NCBI RefSeq assembly: GCF_034087045.1
Contig: NZ_CP139247.1
Span: 5,420,001 to 5,484,000, forward strand
From: Chitinophaga sancti
GTDB lineage: Bacteria > Bacteroidota > Bacteroidia > Chitinophagales > Chitinophagaceae
Reading direction: 5' to 3'
Length of the DNA stretch: 64,000 bases
This document shows positions 8,412 to 17,619 of the stretch, piece after piece. How positions within the stretch are numbered: the stretch's first letter is position 1; the number at the start of each line of letters is the position of its first letter. The notes beneath the pieces were generated by a model that saw nothing but the letters and a program-made list of their open reading frames with translations, made no database searches and was not told the DNA's origin. The translations under genes were made by a program, and so were the position numbers.

Positions 8412-9599
8412 TTACACAGGTATGCTGACTGCAGGTTTGCGTGATGCCTGTTTTTTATTTTTTGTCGTCTTTTTATTTTTTCTGCCCCACCAGATATATA
8501 CACCGGTCACAGGCAGAGAAGCAGCAATGAGGGAAGCAAAGAATGCCAGCATTTTTCCGGGCAGACCTAATATGCTGCCCACATGCAAATCATAGTTAAA
8601 TGAGATCACCTTTTCTCCATTGTTCCGGTTACTCAATTCACTTCTTCTCAGCAGTTTACCGCTATGCTGGTCATAGAACGTACTGGTGCTGGTAAAGTAA
8701 GGCCTGCGGGCGTTCCGGGCATATACTGAAACCGCCGCTTTGTTATTTTTAGGTATGGTCACGAACAGAGAAGTAGCAGCAGGATCCTGTTTCAGGGCTG
8801 TATGTAGAATTCTATCCATGGAGTACGGGCGCAGGTCAAGTGTGTCAGAGGTAACGGCATGCAGCTCCGCCGCAGTTTTGCCACCATTGGCCGTCCATTG
8901 TACAGCTTTATTAAACCATTCAAAACTCCATACCAGACCTGTCAGCGCAATCACCAGTAAGATGAACATGGCGTAAAAACCGGCAATGTTGTGCAGGTCG
9001 TAGTTCTTGCGCTTCCACCTGGTATCCTTTTTCCATCTGAACCATACCCGTTGTTTCATAGCACTCTTGTTCTTCGGCCACCAGAGTATAAGTCCTGAGA
9101 TAAGCATCACAACGAAAATCACCACACTCCACGAAATGATCTTATTACCTACCACAGGCCCCATAAACAGGTTGACATGAAGGTTAATAACCAGGTTAAA
9201 GAATTCCCATTTTGTATTTTCTACTTTTACAACTGCTCCCGTATAGGGATTCACGTATACCTTGTAAAAGTATTCAAGGTAACCGTTGTAAAAAATCTTC
9301 TCTTCATTCACCTTCACAGTACGGAAATATACCGTACGATCCGGTGCGGTCACCACCTCCGCTACCTGCAATGGTTTATCTGCACCGACAGCCTTTTGTG
9401 CATTGGCCTGTAAAGTGGCCAGGGGCAAACGAACTGCATTGGGCGGAACAGTTACATACATGCGGTGATGATAGACCACCGGTTTTATTTCTTCAATAAA
9501 AGCATACAAACAACCGGTGATGCCCAGTATTAAAACAACAAGCCCGGAACAAAGCCCGAGCCATAAATGTAATTTTCCAGTGATCTGTTTAAAGGTCAT
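8412..9599 (-). CDS. PepSY-associated TM helix protein (iron-regulated inner membrane protein)
   Basis: 395 residues with four membrane helices: near the N-terminus (LWLGLCSGLVVLILGITGC), around 160 (WSVVIFVVMLISGLILWW), around 210 (AGFYAMFILLVIALTGLVW) and near the C-terminus (FFASLIAASLPVTGVYIWW). This is the PepSY_TM/PiuB architecture commonly found beside TonB-dependent siderophore receptors, where homologues such as FpvG act in reductive iron release. The positively charged tail (RKNKKTTKNKK) faces the cytoplasm by the positive-inside rule. It follows the receptor gene after a 62-bp gap that holds a hairpin. Confidence 0.88.
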   Translation of the reverse strand: MTFKQITGKLHLWLGLCSGLVVLILGITGCLYAFIEEIKPVVYHHRMYVTVPPNAVRLPLATLQANAQKAVGADKPLQVAEVVTAPDRTVYFRTVKVNEEKIFYNGYLEYFYKVYVNPYTGAVVKVENTKWEFFNLVINLHVNLFMGPVVGNKIISWSVVIFVVMLISGLILWWPKNKSAMKQRVWFRWKKDTRWKRKNYDLHNIAGFYAMFILLVIALTGLVWSFEWFNKAVQWTANGGKTAAELHAVTSDTLDLRPYSMDRILHTALKQDPAATSLFVTIPKNNKAAVSVYARNARRPYFTSTSTFYDQHSGKLLRRSELSNRNNGEKVISFNYDLHVGSILGLPGKMLAFFASLIAASLPVTGVYIWWGRKNKKTTKNKKQASRKPAVSIPV

Positions 9600-9618
9600 A
9601 AGTTTGCTTTAAATAGAA

Positions 9619-9647
9619 GACTAAGGGGTGCCATGCACCCCTTAGTC
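9619..9647 (-). terminator. intergenic hairpin between receptor and PepSY gene
   Basis: A perfect 12-bp inverted repeat (9619-9630 with 9636-9647) with a 5-nt loop. The T-run after it on the minus strand is weak, so it may act as a partial terminator or mRNA-stability element that lowers PepSY expression relative to the receptor. Confidence 0.5.
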
Positions 9648-9661
9648 ATTGAATAGGATGC

Positions 9662-12067
9662 TTAGAAACGATAGCTTGTAGACACGCGTAAATTTCTTCC
9701 GGCTTCGGCCTGCCAGTAATAAATATGGTTGCCGTTGTTGTCGTAAGAAGGTGCCCCTGTGTACAGGTATTTATTCAGTACATTATTTACATTCACGTTA
9801 AAGCTGAATTTGTTAATGTTGTAACCAACACCACCATCCAGTCTGAAGTAATCAGGCAGGAAGTTTTCAGACTTATCATATACCTGGCCAGCAATACGGC
9901 CTATCTGCCACTGGTAACCGGCAAAGATGCGCAACCCATTCAGCACACCTGCCGGCACACGGTAAGTAACCCAGCTATTCTGGATATGCTTCGCAGTACC
10001 GGATATGTAGTTACCCACCAGGCTGGCATAAGAGTCTTTCGTTACCTGACCATCGGTGTAAGCATAGTTGGCTACTACGCTCAGACCACGCGCCAGCTCA
10101 CCCTTTACATCCACTTCCACACCTTTTATTTTCTGCTGTCCGTTAGTACGGCTATAGATGAACCCAGCGGTAGGTGATTCATGTTCCAGGTCTGTAGCCA
10201 GTACATTGTTCTTCACGATCTGATAGATAGCTACATTGGTGCTAAAGCGACCACCGAACCATTCCTTCTTCACACCCAGTTCCGTGTTAGACCCGGTGAG
10301 CGGTTTGAAAGTTTTTCCTTCCCAATCAGTACCACCATTCTGCATAAACACTTCATCGTATACGAAGTAAGCACTCAGACTGCTGTTTACAGAGTAACTC
10401 AGACCTACACGTGGAGTGAACTTACTTTCATTTTTAGTAGTGGAGTAAGGGTTATTATAAATATTGGTAGTATAGCGGCCGGCAATTGTCAGGCGCAGGG
10501 TATTATTCAGGAAACCGAGTTCATCCTGCAGGTATTCGGTGGTATAACCATAGTCATATTCCACACCTCTTACGCGAATGTTTTGAGAACGATCCCAGGT
10601 AGGTTGTGTTACGTTGCTGTAAGTGGGTTTATAAATGTTGAAGGTAGTATCACCCAGGGCATGTGATTGATTCCAGTCAGCCCAGTACTGGCTACGTTTC
10701 ATATCCAGACCACCCAGTACGGTGTGGGTCACAGGACCGGTTTTGAATTTACCATTTACAAAGAACTGGCCGGTACGGTTGATGGCCAGTGCATCCCAGA
10801 TACCGATATTTCTTTGCAACAGACTATCATTGTAAGAAGAGAAATAAGAAGGCCACATGCTCTGACCTCTCTGGTCATATTGCAGGTAGGCCACCTGTGC
10901 AGTAAATTTCCAGTTGTTGTTGAAGTTGTGCTCGAAAGTACCCGTCAGACTCTGATCTGTGATCTTAGTAGGATCCAGTTTTGGATCGGCAGTGGTGAAG
11001 TTGATAGGCAGATCAGCATACCCTTTGCGGGAAAAGGCATAGTTGCTGCCAATTACCTGCTCCTGCACAAACTGACGGTTATATTCCAATGTAACAGATG
11101 TTCTGTCGTCAATCAGGTATTTCAATACCGGTGCAATAGAGTAACGGTTATTGAATTCATAATTACGCCAGGAATCACGCTGTGTACCCATTACATTCAG
11201 GCGGTACAGCAGGCGGCCGTTTTTGGAGAGCTTGCCATCCAGGTCCAGTGTACCACGGTAAGTATTGAAACTACCTACGGTCAGCGCAATTTCATTATTA
11301 TTACTCAACCCAGTAGGCTTCTTGGTCACTACGTTATAGAAGCCGGAAGGTTCCCCGCTGGAAAGCATAAAGCCCGCAGGGCCTTTCACAATTTCGATAC
11401 GGTCTACCATGCTCATATCTTCGGTAAGCGGGCTCCATGGGCTACTTACTACGTTCATACCGTTTCTGAAAGCAGAGAGCTGGGAGCCTCGGGCCTGAAT
11501 TTTAGTATAAATATCCCAGTGACCGATACGCATAGCGCCAGAGATATTCCTGGATACATCTTCCTGCATATCAAAGATCTGCTGATCCTGCAATACTTCG
11601 TGGGTGAGTACTTCGATGCTTTGCGGCACATCTTTGATAGGGGTAGCAATACGGAGGGAGGTCGATGGCGCATCTAACTTGTATTTGTTTCCATCGGCCA
11701 CAACTACCACCTCTTTCATTTGCTGGTTGGTAGCACTGAGCTGGATGGTTACATGAGCGACCTTATCTTCTTCCACGGTTACCACCTCCTCTACGGATTC
11801 ATATCCAATCAGGGAAACCTGCAATGTATATGTACCGGGTTTTATCTTTTTGAAAATGAATTCACCATTTTGATCTGTAACAATTCCTCTACCGGTGCCT
11901 TTGACCTGTACGGTTACGTAAGGGGCAGGCTGACCATCGGAAGTAATAACTTTCCCCCTGATAGCGGAAAGGAACTCGTCAGCTTTGGCGATGTTCCAAA
12001 GGGAACTAAGTAGTAATGTAAAAAGCAGCGTTGTGGTAAAAGTGTAACGGGTGACGTTTTGGTTCAT
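9662..12067 (-). CDS. TonB-dependent siderophore receptor
   Basis: 801 residues. Signal peptide in the first about 30, then a carboxypeptidase-regulatory-like beta domain (about 33-115: IRGKVITSDGQPAPYVTVQV to LQVSLIGYESVEEVV), then the plug starting near APSTSLRIATPIKDVPQSIEV with the siderophore-receptor signature VDRIEIVKGPAGFMLSSGEP, and a 22-strand barrel ending in an aromatic residue (LRVSTSYRF). The plug wording (DVPQSIEV) is typical of FhuE/FoxA/FpvA-type ferric-siderophore receptors. It presumably imports the siderophore made by the nearby operon or a related xenosiderophore. It lies upstream of PepSY and the response regulator on the same strand. Confidence 0.92.
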   Translation of the reverse strand: MNQNVTRYTFTTTLLFTLLLSSLWNIAKADEFLSAIRGKVITSDGQPAPYVTVQVKGTGRGIVTDQNGEFIFKKIKPGTYTLQVSLIGYESVEEVVTVEEDKVAHVTIQLSATNQQMKEVVVVADGNKYKLDAPSTSLRIATPIKDVPQSIEVLTHEVLQDQQIFDMQEDVSRNISGAMRIGHWDIYTKIQARGSQLSAFRNGMNVVSSPWSPLTEDMSMVDRIEIVKGPAGFMLSSGEPSGFYNVVTKKPTGLSNNNEIALTVGSFNTYRGTLDLDGKLSKNGRLLYRLNVMGTQRDSWRNYEFNNRYSIAPVLKYLIDDRTSVTLEYNRQFVQEQVIGSNYAFSRKGYADLPINFTTADPKLDPTKITDQSLTGTFEHNFNNNWKFTAQVAYLQYDQRGQSMWPSYFSSYNDSLLQRNIGIWDALAINRTGQFFVNGKFKTGPVTHTVLGGLDMKRSQYWADWNQSHALGDTTFNIYKPTYSNVTQPTWDRSQNIRVRGVEYDYGYTTEYLQDELGFLNNTLRLTIAGRYTTNIYNNPYSTTKNESKFTPRVGLSYSVNSSLSAYFVYDEVFMQNGGTDWEGKTFKPLTGSNTELGVKKEWFGGRFSTNVAIYQIVKNNVLATDLEHESPTAGFIYSRTNGQQKIKGVEVDVKGELARGLSVVANYAYTDGQVTKDSYASLVGNYISGTAKHIQNSWVTYRVPAGVLNGLRIFAGYQWQIGRIAGQVYDKSENFLPDYFRLDGGVGYNINKFSFNVNVNNVLNKYLYTGAPSYDNNGNHIYYWQAEAGRNLRVSTSYRF

Positions 12068-12409
12068 AAAAGGTCCAGTTTATATGTCCTTGGTTTTTGG
12101 CTTGCAAAACTAACCCACACAAAGGCGTAAGGGTTTACGCAAAAAGGAAAAGTTTTAATCGTAGTGGGAAAAATTTAATAATTTGGCTTAATGAACCTTT
12201 ATTTGTAGAGTCAGTAACTAATTTTATTTATTGTCCCGGTTTTGCCCTTTGTTTCCGGATAGCAGCTTTCTGACCCATAACAGGGATAATATAATGCATT
12301 GTAGTTTCCTTTTGCATAAGCGCTTATCCTAATAAAACCTGATTGGTCCTGCTATCCTTATTTCCAATTGGGATATGGTCGTTCTGGGAATGGAGGGAAA
12401 GGAAATGCT
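12068..12409. other. 342-bp intergenic region upstream of the siderophore receptor
   Basis: No gene seen. On the minus strand TAGTTTTG (12112-12105) is a good -7 element but no -33 TTG lies at the right spacing. A perfect 12-bp palindrome ATAAGCGCTTAT at 12316-12327 could be an operator. No recognisable Fur box. Confidence 0.3.
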
Positions 12410-13678
12410 TTATGAGACCTTAGTAACAGGCGTCATCTTAGGTAATAAAAAATGGATCAGCAACCATGCCAACAGGAAAGACAGGCTGCAGTAAATGAAA
12501 ATAATATTGTAGCCGGCTGTGATTTGGTTTAAGGCCTTGTAATGGTCCAATACTAATCCTATAGCAATTGGGAAAAGCACGCCGCCTACGGCTCCCGCCA
12601 TGCCGCCTATGCCTATTACGGAGCTGACTGCTCCCGAGGGCAAAATGTCGGATACCACCGTATAGATATTGGCGCTCCAGGCAGCATTCCCTGCGATGGA
12701 AAGACTAATGAGACTTACTACTATCCAGATGTTCTCAGTATAACGGGAAGCAAAGATTGGCAATACCACAAGTGCAGATATCAGGAGGGCCATCTTACGG
12801 GCCTTATACACCGGCCAGCCTCGTTTAAGGAGGAAGGAAGACAAGTAACCACCACCCAGCGCACCCAGGGTAGCGGCAGTATATATTATAATCAGCGGAG
12901 GAGAAGGTTTCTTCAGGTCCAGATGAAACGCACTGGAAAAATATGACGGCAGCCAGTACATAAAAAAGTACCAGATCGGGTCAGTAAAAAACTTTCCGAT
13001 GATGAACACCCAGGTCTGCTTCAGCCCAAATAACCAGCTCCAGGACACGGTCCCATTCAACAAAGGCTCGTTATCGCTTTTTATCAGCGCCAATTCGGCT
13101 GCAGATACTTTTTTATGATTTTCTGGTTTGTCGTAGGTAAGCACCCAGCCGATGAGCCATAAGCCTCCCAGGCTACCGGTAATGATAAATGCAGCCTGCC
13201 AGCCAAAGGCGCCTAGCAACCACGGAATAACCAGCGGTGCTGCTACTGCACCGATATTGGAGCCGGAATCAAAGATGCCCGTTGCCATGGCTCTTTCATT
13301 TTTAGGGAACCATTCTACAACAGTTTTAATAGCAGACGGGAAGTTACCGGATTCTCCAAGGCCCAGGAATGCCCTGATTATGCCAAATCCAAGTGTAGAT
13401 CTTACTACGGCATGTAAAATGGCTGCCAGGCTCCATACTGCGATGGAGATGGTATATCCCATCTTGCTGCCAATCTTATCGATAATGCGGCCGAATACTA
13501 GCAGTCCGATGGCATAGGAAGCGGTAAAAGCCATTACAATATGGCTATAGTCAGTTTCTGTCCAGTTAAATTGCTTTTCAAGTATGGGTTTCAGATAGCC
13601 GACTACCTGCCTGTCCAGGTAATTGATGGTGGTTGCAAAAAACAGCATGCCGCAAATGACCCAGCGATAATTTCTCAT
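12410..13678 (-). CDS. MFS transporter, hexuronate (ExuT-like, ACS family)
   Basis: 422 residues with twelve predicted helices. The N-terminus (FFATTINYLDRQVVGYLKPI) carries the NYLDR signature of the anion:cation symporter family, and RAFLGLGESGNFPSAIK and WFPKNERAMATGIFDSGSNI match the ExuT/hexuronate branch. It would take up galacturonate or glucuronate across the inner membrane. It is the last gene of the glycan locus, about 35 bp after a remnant of another sugar carrier, and fits the GH28 enzyme upstream, which would release galacturonate. Confidence 0.85.
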   Translation of the reverse strand: MRNYRWVICGMLFFATTINYLDRQVVGYLKPILEKQFNWTETDYSHIVMAFTASYAIGLLVFGRIIDKIGSKMGYTISIAVWSLAAILHAVVRSTLGFGIIRAFLGLGESGNFPSAIKTVVEWFPKNERAMATGIFDSGSNIGAVAAPLVIPWLLGAFGWQAAFIITGSLGGLWLIGWVLTYDKPENHKKVSAAELALIKSDNEPLLNGTVSWSWLFGLKQTWVFIIGKFFTDPIWYFFMYWLPSYFSSAFHLDLKKPSPPLIIIYTAATLGALGGGYLSSFLLKRGWPVYKARKMALLISALVVLPIFASRYTENIWIVVSLISLSIAGNAAWSANIYTVVSDILPSGAVSSVIGIGGMAGAVGGVLFPIAIGLVLDHYKALNQITAGYNIIFIYCSLSFLLAWLLIHFLLPKMTPVTKVS

Positions 13679-13714
13679 GACTTATAATTTAACTTATTTG
13701 GTTTTCCCGAAAAA

Positions 13715-13936
13715 CTATAATAAACCAGCCATGTATAAGGCTGGCAATAAAATGATATATGCATACTGATGATGAATGAGACCTGACAACCAGCCATAAA
13801 GCTGGGGTATTAAAGCGCCTCCAGTAATATCCCTAATAAGTACAGCCGATCCTATTGCCAAAGCTTTGCGCTGCAACTCATGAGAACCTGTGGCCAGATG
13901 ATTGGAAATAAGGCACAATACTGCCCCCCGTAAAAC
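13715..13936 (-). pseudogene. C-terminal remnant of a FucP/NagP-type sugar MFS carrier
   Basis: The minus-strand reading contains LISNHLATGSHELQRKALAI and then GGALIPQLYGWLSGLIHH, followed by YIILLPALYMAGLL and a stop at 13715. This resembles the C-terminal helices 10-12 of the FucP/NagP glucose-galactose-GlcNAc permeases (GGAxIPxLYG). Only about 70 residues remain and the N-terminal 300 residues are absent. It lies between nagB-like and the ExuT-like gene, the place where a GlcNAc permease would be expected. Assignment rests on short similarity, hence medium confidence. Confidence 0.5.
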
Positions 13937-13959
13937 CCAGCAGCCGGAGGTAGATGGAT

Positions 13960-14718
13960 TCAGATGATCAGTGCCGCACTTTCCTTGTCAAGGAACATGG
14001 TTGTGTTTTCATGTTCCCTTAAGATGGTGGAAGGATATTTTTCTGAGATATCATTTTTTAATGTATGATATACGGCCTGTGCCTTGGTGGCTCCTGGCAC
14101 CATACAGTAAATATACTTCGCGTTAAGCAGAGCAGGAATAGTGAGTGTATAAGCATATGGAGGTACATCAGCGGGTTGTGAAAAGCAACCTTCGTTTACC
14201 TGCTGCTGCTTGCAGGCTTCGTCCAGGTCTACTATTTTCACCAGCTTGCTGTCGTTAAACAAAGCCACATGCGGATCGTTAAAGGCCAGGTGGGCATTTT
14301 CACCAATGCCCATGAAGGTGATATCTACAGGATTGGTTTTCAGCAAAGCCGCATACCTGCTACATTCAGTATGAATGTCAGTGGCCTGTCCGTTAATGTA
14401 AAAAATATTTTTAAACGATACTTTGCCGAAAATCTTTTCTCTTAGAAAATTACTGAACAGCTGTGGGTGTCCATCCGGCAGCCCCATGTATTCGTCCATA
14501 TGGAATGCCTGAACCCTGTTCCATTCAAGGTCTTCCCTGATCAAAGCAGCCAGGAACTCCAGCTGCGAACCGGCAGCGGCAAAGATGATATTGACCACAG
14601 GCTGCTGCTGCAGCAGCTCTTTTATCTGCTGTGCAGCCATCGTAGCTGCAGCTTGTCCAAGCGCCTGGCGATTTTCATAAATATTAACGGCTAACTGTCC
14701 TGCTGTAATTGCTGTCAT
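13960..14718 (-). CDS. glucosamine-6-phosphate deaminase-like protein (NagB family)
   Basis: Started at the ATG at 14718 (MTAITAGQLAVNIYEN), 252 residues; the longer reading would overlap the receptor gene. Family segments are FHMDEYMGLPDGHPQLFSNF (active-site aspartate-glutamate loop), FMGIGENAHLAFNDP, and KYPSTILREHENTTMFLD at the C-terminus. NagB converts glucosamine-6-phosphate to fructose-6-phosphate and ammonia. The usual GxNGHIAFNEP is changed to GENAHLAFNDP, so another amino-sugar phosphate (for example galactosamine-6-phosphate) is possible. It lies 23 bp after the TonB receptor and would process amino sugars released by the GH20 enzyme. No nagA or kinase is seen in this window. Confidence 0.85.
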   Translation of the reverse strand: MTAITAGQLAVNIYENRQALGQAAATMAAQQIKELLQQQPVVNIIFAAAGSQLEFLAALIREDLEWNRVQAFHMDEYMGLPDGHPQLFSNFLREKIFGKVSFKNIFYINGQATDIHTECSRYAALLKTNPVDITFMGIGENAHLAFNDPHVALFNDSKLVKIVDLDEACKQQQVNEGCFSQPADVPPYAYTLTIPALLNAKYIYCMVPGATKAQAVYHTLKNDISEKYPSTILREHENTTMFLDKESAALII

Positions 14719-14741
14719 GCTTATTTTATTTTCCACCTTGT

Positions 14742-17585
14742 TTAAAATCTGAATTTGAGGCCGGCACGTCCCCAATAAGAATAAAATTGCTTTTCGTAAA
14801 TGCGCTGCTTGTTACCGAAATAAGAGCGCTGGGGAGCATTTGTAAGATTTTGTGCTTCCACATATACAGTAAAGTATTTGCTGAGTTGGTACGATGCATT
14901 GGCATCCACCTGTATGCGTGCATCCCTGATCACATCTTTATCCGCATTATCACCCAGGCTTACGACGTAAGATCCGTTGTAGTTAAGATTACCCTGGATA
15001 GTGAAACCTTTTAAAGAATATGCCAGCGATCCGTTGGCACTGTGGGTGGCCTGACCAGGCAGACGCAAGTTCTTGCGGAACTGTGCATCAGCATCAGAGT
15101 GGCTGTAGGTATAGTTAGCAAAAATGGTGAATCCTTTCAGAAATCCCGGAAGGAAGGTCATATTTGCCTGTGCATTCAACTCCAGTCCGTATACATTAGC
15201 AGAGTTACCATTCAGCGTCTGGTAATATCTCCAGCCTGTATATTGATCTGCCCCGTCAAATTCATCTCCGGCCAGGTTGATCACGCTATTGTATTGAAAC
15301 TTGTCGATCTTCTTATAGAAGATGCCTCCGGAAAGGATACCCAGGTTAGACAGGTATTTTTCTGCCATCAGGTCTACATTGGTAGAGAATGCCGGCTTCA
15401 GCTCAGGATTACCATCGGTCACGGTTTCGCTGAGGATATTGATAATTCGCCCAGGCACGAGGTCTGCGAAATTCGGACGGGAATAGCCAAAGGTCACACC
15501 ACCACGGATCAGAGATGACTTTGTAAGATCATATTTACCCTGGATGTTGGGCAGGAATCGCACATAGCTGTTTGTTTTCTTTGCCAGGGTGGTAGAAGCC
15601 CACTGTTCATCCTCGTCCTGGGTAATGATGTTGCCTTTGTAGTCTACGTCTGTGCGTTCTACACGAAGGCCGCCCAGTAACATAAACCGGTTGAACTGTA
15701 TCCGGTTCATGACATATCCTGCTGTTATGGTTTCTACAGCATCATAAAAATAAGCGTCTTTGCTTACGCGTGTACTGGATTCATCCGTGGTAAAAGTGCC
15801 ATCGCTGGCAGCATAATGCTTGTTAAAGTAGTTGATGGTGGAGGCTTTATCGACACCCAGACCAAAGTCAAAATTTCCGTCCAGCAGCTCATCATCAACA
15901 TTGGTGAGGCCTGCGAAGTTAGTGAGCTTACCATCTGCGGCATCACCGCTAAAGTTAGCTACCAGCGTATTGGGTAGCTTATACCGCTTATTGTGCATGG
16001 ACTTCACCTTCACGCCTGCTTTAAAGATGGCTGAGTTGTTACCTATTTTATAGGGCACTGTGGCATTGATTTTAGCAACAAAATTTTTGCCTTCAGTATT
16101 AAAGTAATCACGTTCAATGGTGTTGTAGGTAAAAAGGGAAGCATCATTCCGCCAGTCAGTACCTGTAGCCATTAGATAATCTTCGTTCAGTTTACTGATG
16201 GTCAGAGGTATATTTCCTGTAATAAAGTTAAATGTGTTGTTCCTGCTTTTCAGTTTAGAGATGCTATAGAATGCGCCTCCATCCAGCTTTACTCTTCCGA
16301 TCTGGGTTTCTCCCTGGAGATTAAAATTCAGGTTCCCATTATCTTCTGATGCATCTTTTATTTCGTTGTATGAACGACCCTTACTTGTCACATAATTGCC
16401 GTCTGCATCAACAGAGGTATTCTTTGTCTGCATGCGGGTGCGTTTCCTGTATCTAGTCATGTTATTATCCCTGTCGCTGTACATCACGTTCAGCACAAGA
16501 TTAGTTACCGGAGAAAAGTTATAGTCGATTGTAGCAGAAGCTCCTACCCTTGTTCGCTGATTTTCCATGTAGAGATACCTGATATCAGTAGGGAAATAGA
16601 TAGAGTCTTTCCCGTCTCCAAAGTCCTTTAGCTCCCATACCTGTGCATTTACTTCATCATAACCGTTAGTAGTACGGTAATAGCTGCCAGTGAGTATCAC
16701 ACCAAGCTTCCCGTTTGGATTGTTCTCGTTCTGGAAGAAACGCTGGCCGTATGAAATGTTGCCAATCCCGTTGGATTTACTTCTCAGTTGGTTATAGCCA
16801 AGTCCTGCGTCAAGGGCAAGCCTGGGTTTCAGGGAGATGGCGGTAGGAGATTTCATATTCACGACCCCCGCGATAGCGTCTCCGTCCAGGTCCGGGGTAA
16901 GCGTTTTGATCACTTCCATGGAAGAAAGTACATTGACAGGGATGAGATCCAGGGTAGCATTACGTTCACCGTCCTCAGAAGAACCCATGATCTGCTCTCC
17001 ATTTACATTGATGTTGGTAAAGTTCCCCGGCGTACCCCTCAGCTGTACTGTGGCGCCCTCTCCACTGGTATTGCGGCCAATGGTGACACCCGGCAGGCGT
17101 TGCATAGATTCGGCCACGTTCAGATCAGGAAAACGGCCCATCACGTCAGCAGAGACCACCTGCTTAATGTTGTCGGCATTCCGCTGCTGGTTCAGGGCTT
17201 TCTGCTGGCCTTCCATTACGCTGGATACCTGGATAGTGGAAAGGCTGTGAACATTTGACGACATCTTTATATCCTTCACTACTGTGCTACCACCTTTTAC
17301 CTTCACCTCTGTTTCCATCGGGGCGTACCCCATATAGTTGATCTGAAGGGTATAGGAGCCTTCTTTTACACCTTGCAACTCAAAGGTGCCGGCGGTACCG
17401 GAAGATACCCCTTTTGTAGTTCCTTTAATTTTCACGGAAGCTCCCGGCAGGGCATTACCTTCCGTATCTGTAATCAGGCCTTTTATATTGCCCGGCGACT
17501 GTTGTGCTGTTACATCCGATATAAGGCATATCAGTGACGCTGTAAAGAAAAATAGCGTCCGTAACAGGTGAATACCTGCTTTCAT
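14742..17585 (-). CDS. TonB-dependent receptor of SusD-independent type
   Basis: 947 residues with signal peptide (cleavage probably after DVTAQ), carboxypeptidase-regulatory-like domain (about 32-115), plug with DVMGRFPDLNVAESMQRLPG and LRGTPGNFTNINVNGEQIMG, and a barrel ending in GLKFRF. These plug motifs are those of the proteobacterial-type carbohydrate receptors (TIGR01782-like) rather than SusC, and no SusD gene lies anywhere in the locus. It follows the toroid enzyme gene after 34 bp and would import oligosaccharides across the outer membrane. Confidence 0.9.
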   Translation of the reverse strand: MKAGIHLLRTLFFFTASLICLISDVTAQQSPGNIKGLITDTEGNALPGASVKIKGTTKGVSSGTAGTFELQGVKEGSYTLQINYMGYAPMETEVKVKGGSTVVKDIKMSSNVHSLSTIQVSSVMEGQQKALNQQRNADNIKQVVSADVMGRFPDLNVAESMQRLPGVTIGRNTSGEGATVQLRGTPGNFTNINVNGEQIMGSSEDGERNATLDLIPVNVLSSMEVIKTLTPDLDGDAIAGVVNMKSPTAISLKPRLALDAGLGYNQLRSKSNGIGNISYGQRFFQNENNPNGKLGVILTGSYYRTTNGYDEVNAQVWELKDFGDGKDSIYFPTDIRYLYMENQRTRVGASATIDYNFSPVTNLVLNVMYSDRDNNMTRYRKRTRMQTKNTSVDADGNYVTSKGRSYNEIKDASEDNGNLNFNLQGETQIGRVKLDGGAFYSISKLKSRNNTFNFITGNIPLTISKLNEDYLMATGTDWRNDASLFTYNTIERDYFNTEGKNFVAKINATVPYKIGNNSAIFKAGVKVKSMHNKRYKLPNTLVANFSGDAADGKLTNFAGLTNVDDELLDGNFDFGLGVDKASTINYFNKHYAASDGTFTTDESSTRVSKDAYFYDAVETITAGYVMNRIQFNRFMLLGGLRVERTDVDYKGNIITQDEDEQWASTTLAKKTNSYVRFLPNIQGKYDLTKSSLIRGGVTFGYSRPNFADLVPGRIINILSETVTDGNPELKPAFSTNVDLMAEKYLSNLGILSGGIFYKKIDKFQYNSVINLAGDEFDGADQYTGWRYYQTLNGNSANVYGLELNAQANMTFLPGFLKGFTIFANYTYSHSDADAQFRKNLRLPGQATHSANGSLAYSLKGFTIQGNLNYNGSYVVSLGDNADKDVIRDARIQVDANASYQLSKYFTVYVEAQNLTNAPQRSYFGNKQRIYEKQFYSYWGRAGLKFRF

Positions 17586-17619
17586 GTAGAGATAATTTTG
17601 GTTGAATAATTAATAGACC

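Noticed and set aside
10667..11677. 336-codon plus-strand open frame
   Set aside because: Antisense to the TonB siderophore receptor, whose motifs and length are clear; the composition is that of a shadow frame.
13960..14775. Longer start of the nagB-like gene at 14775
   Set aside because: It would overlap the receptor's end by 34 bp and add an unconserved segment; the ATG at 14718 begins the family-like sequence.
16788..17258. Overlapping plus-strand frames of 137-156 codons
   Set aside because: Antisense shadows of the second TonB-dependent receptor plug region.
14742..17585. SusC-type receptor with missing SusD
   Set aside because: Plug motifs fit the SusD-independent proteobacterial-type receptors, so a lost SusD need not be assumed.
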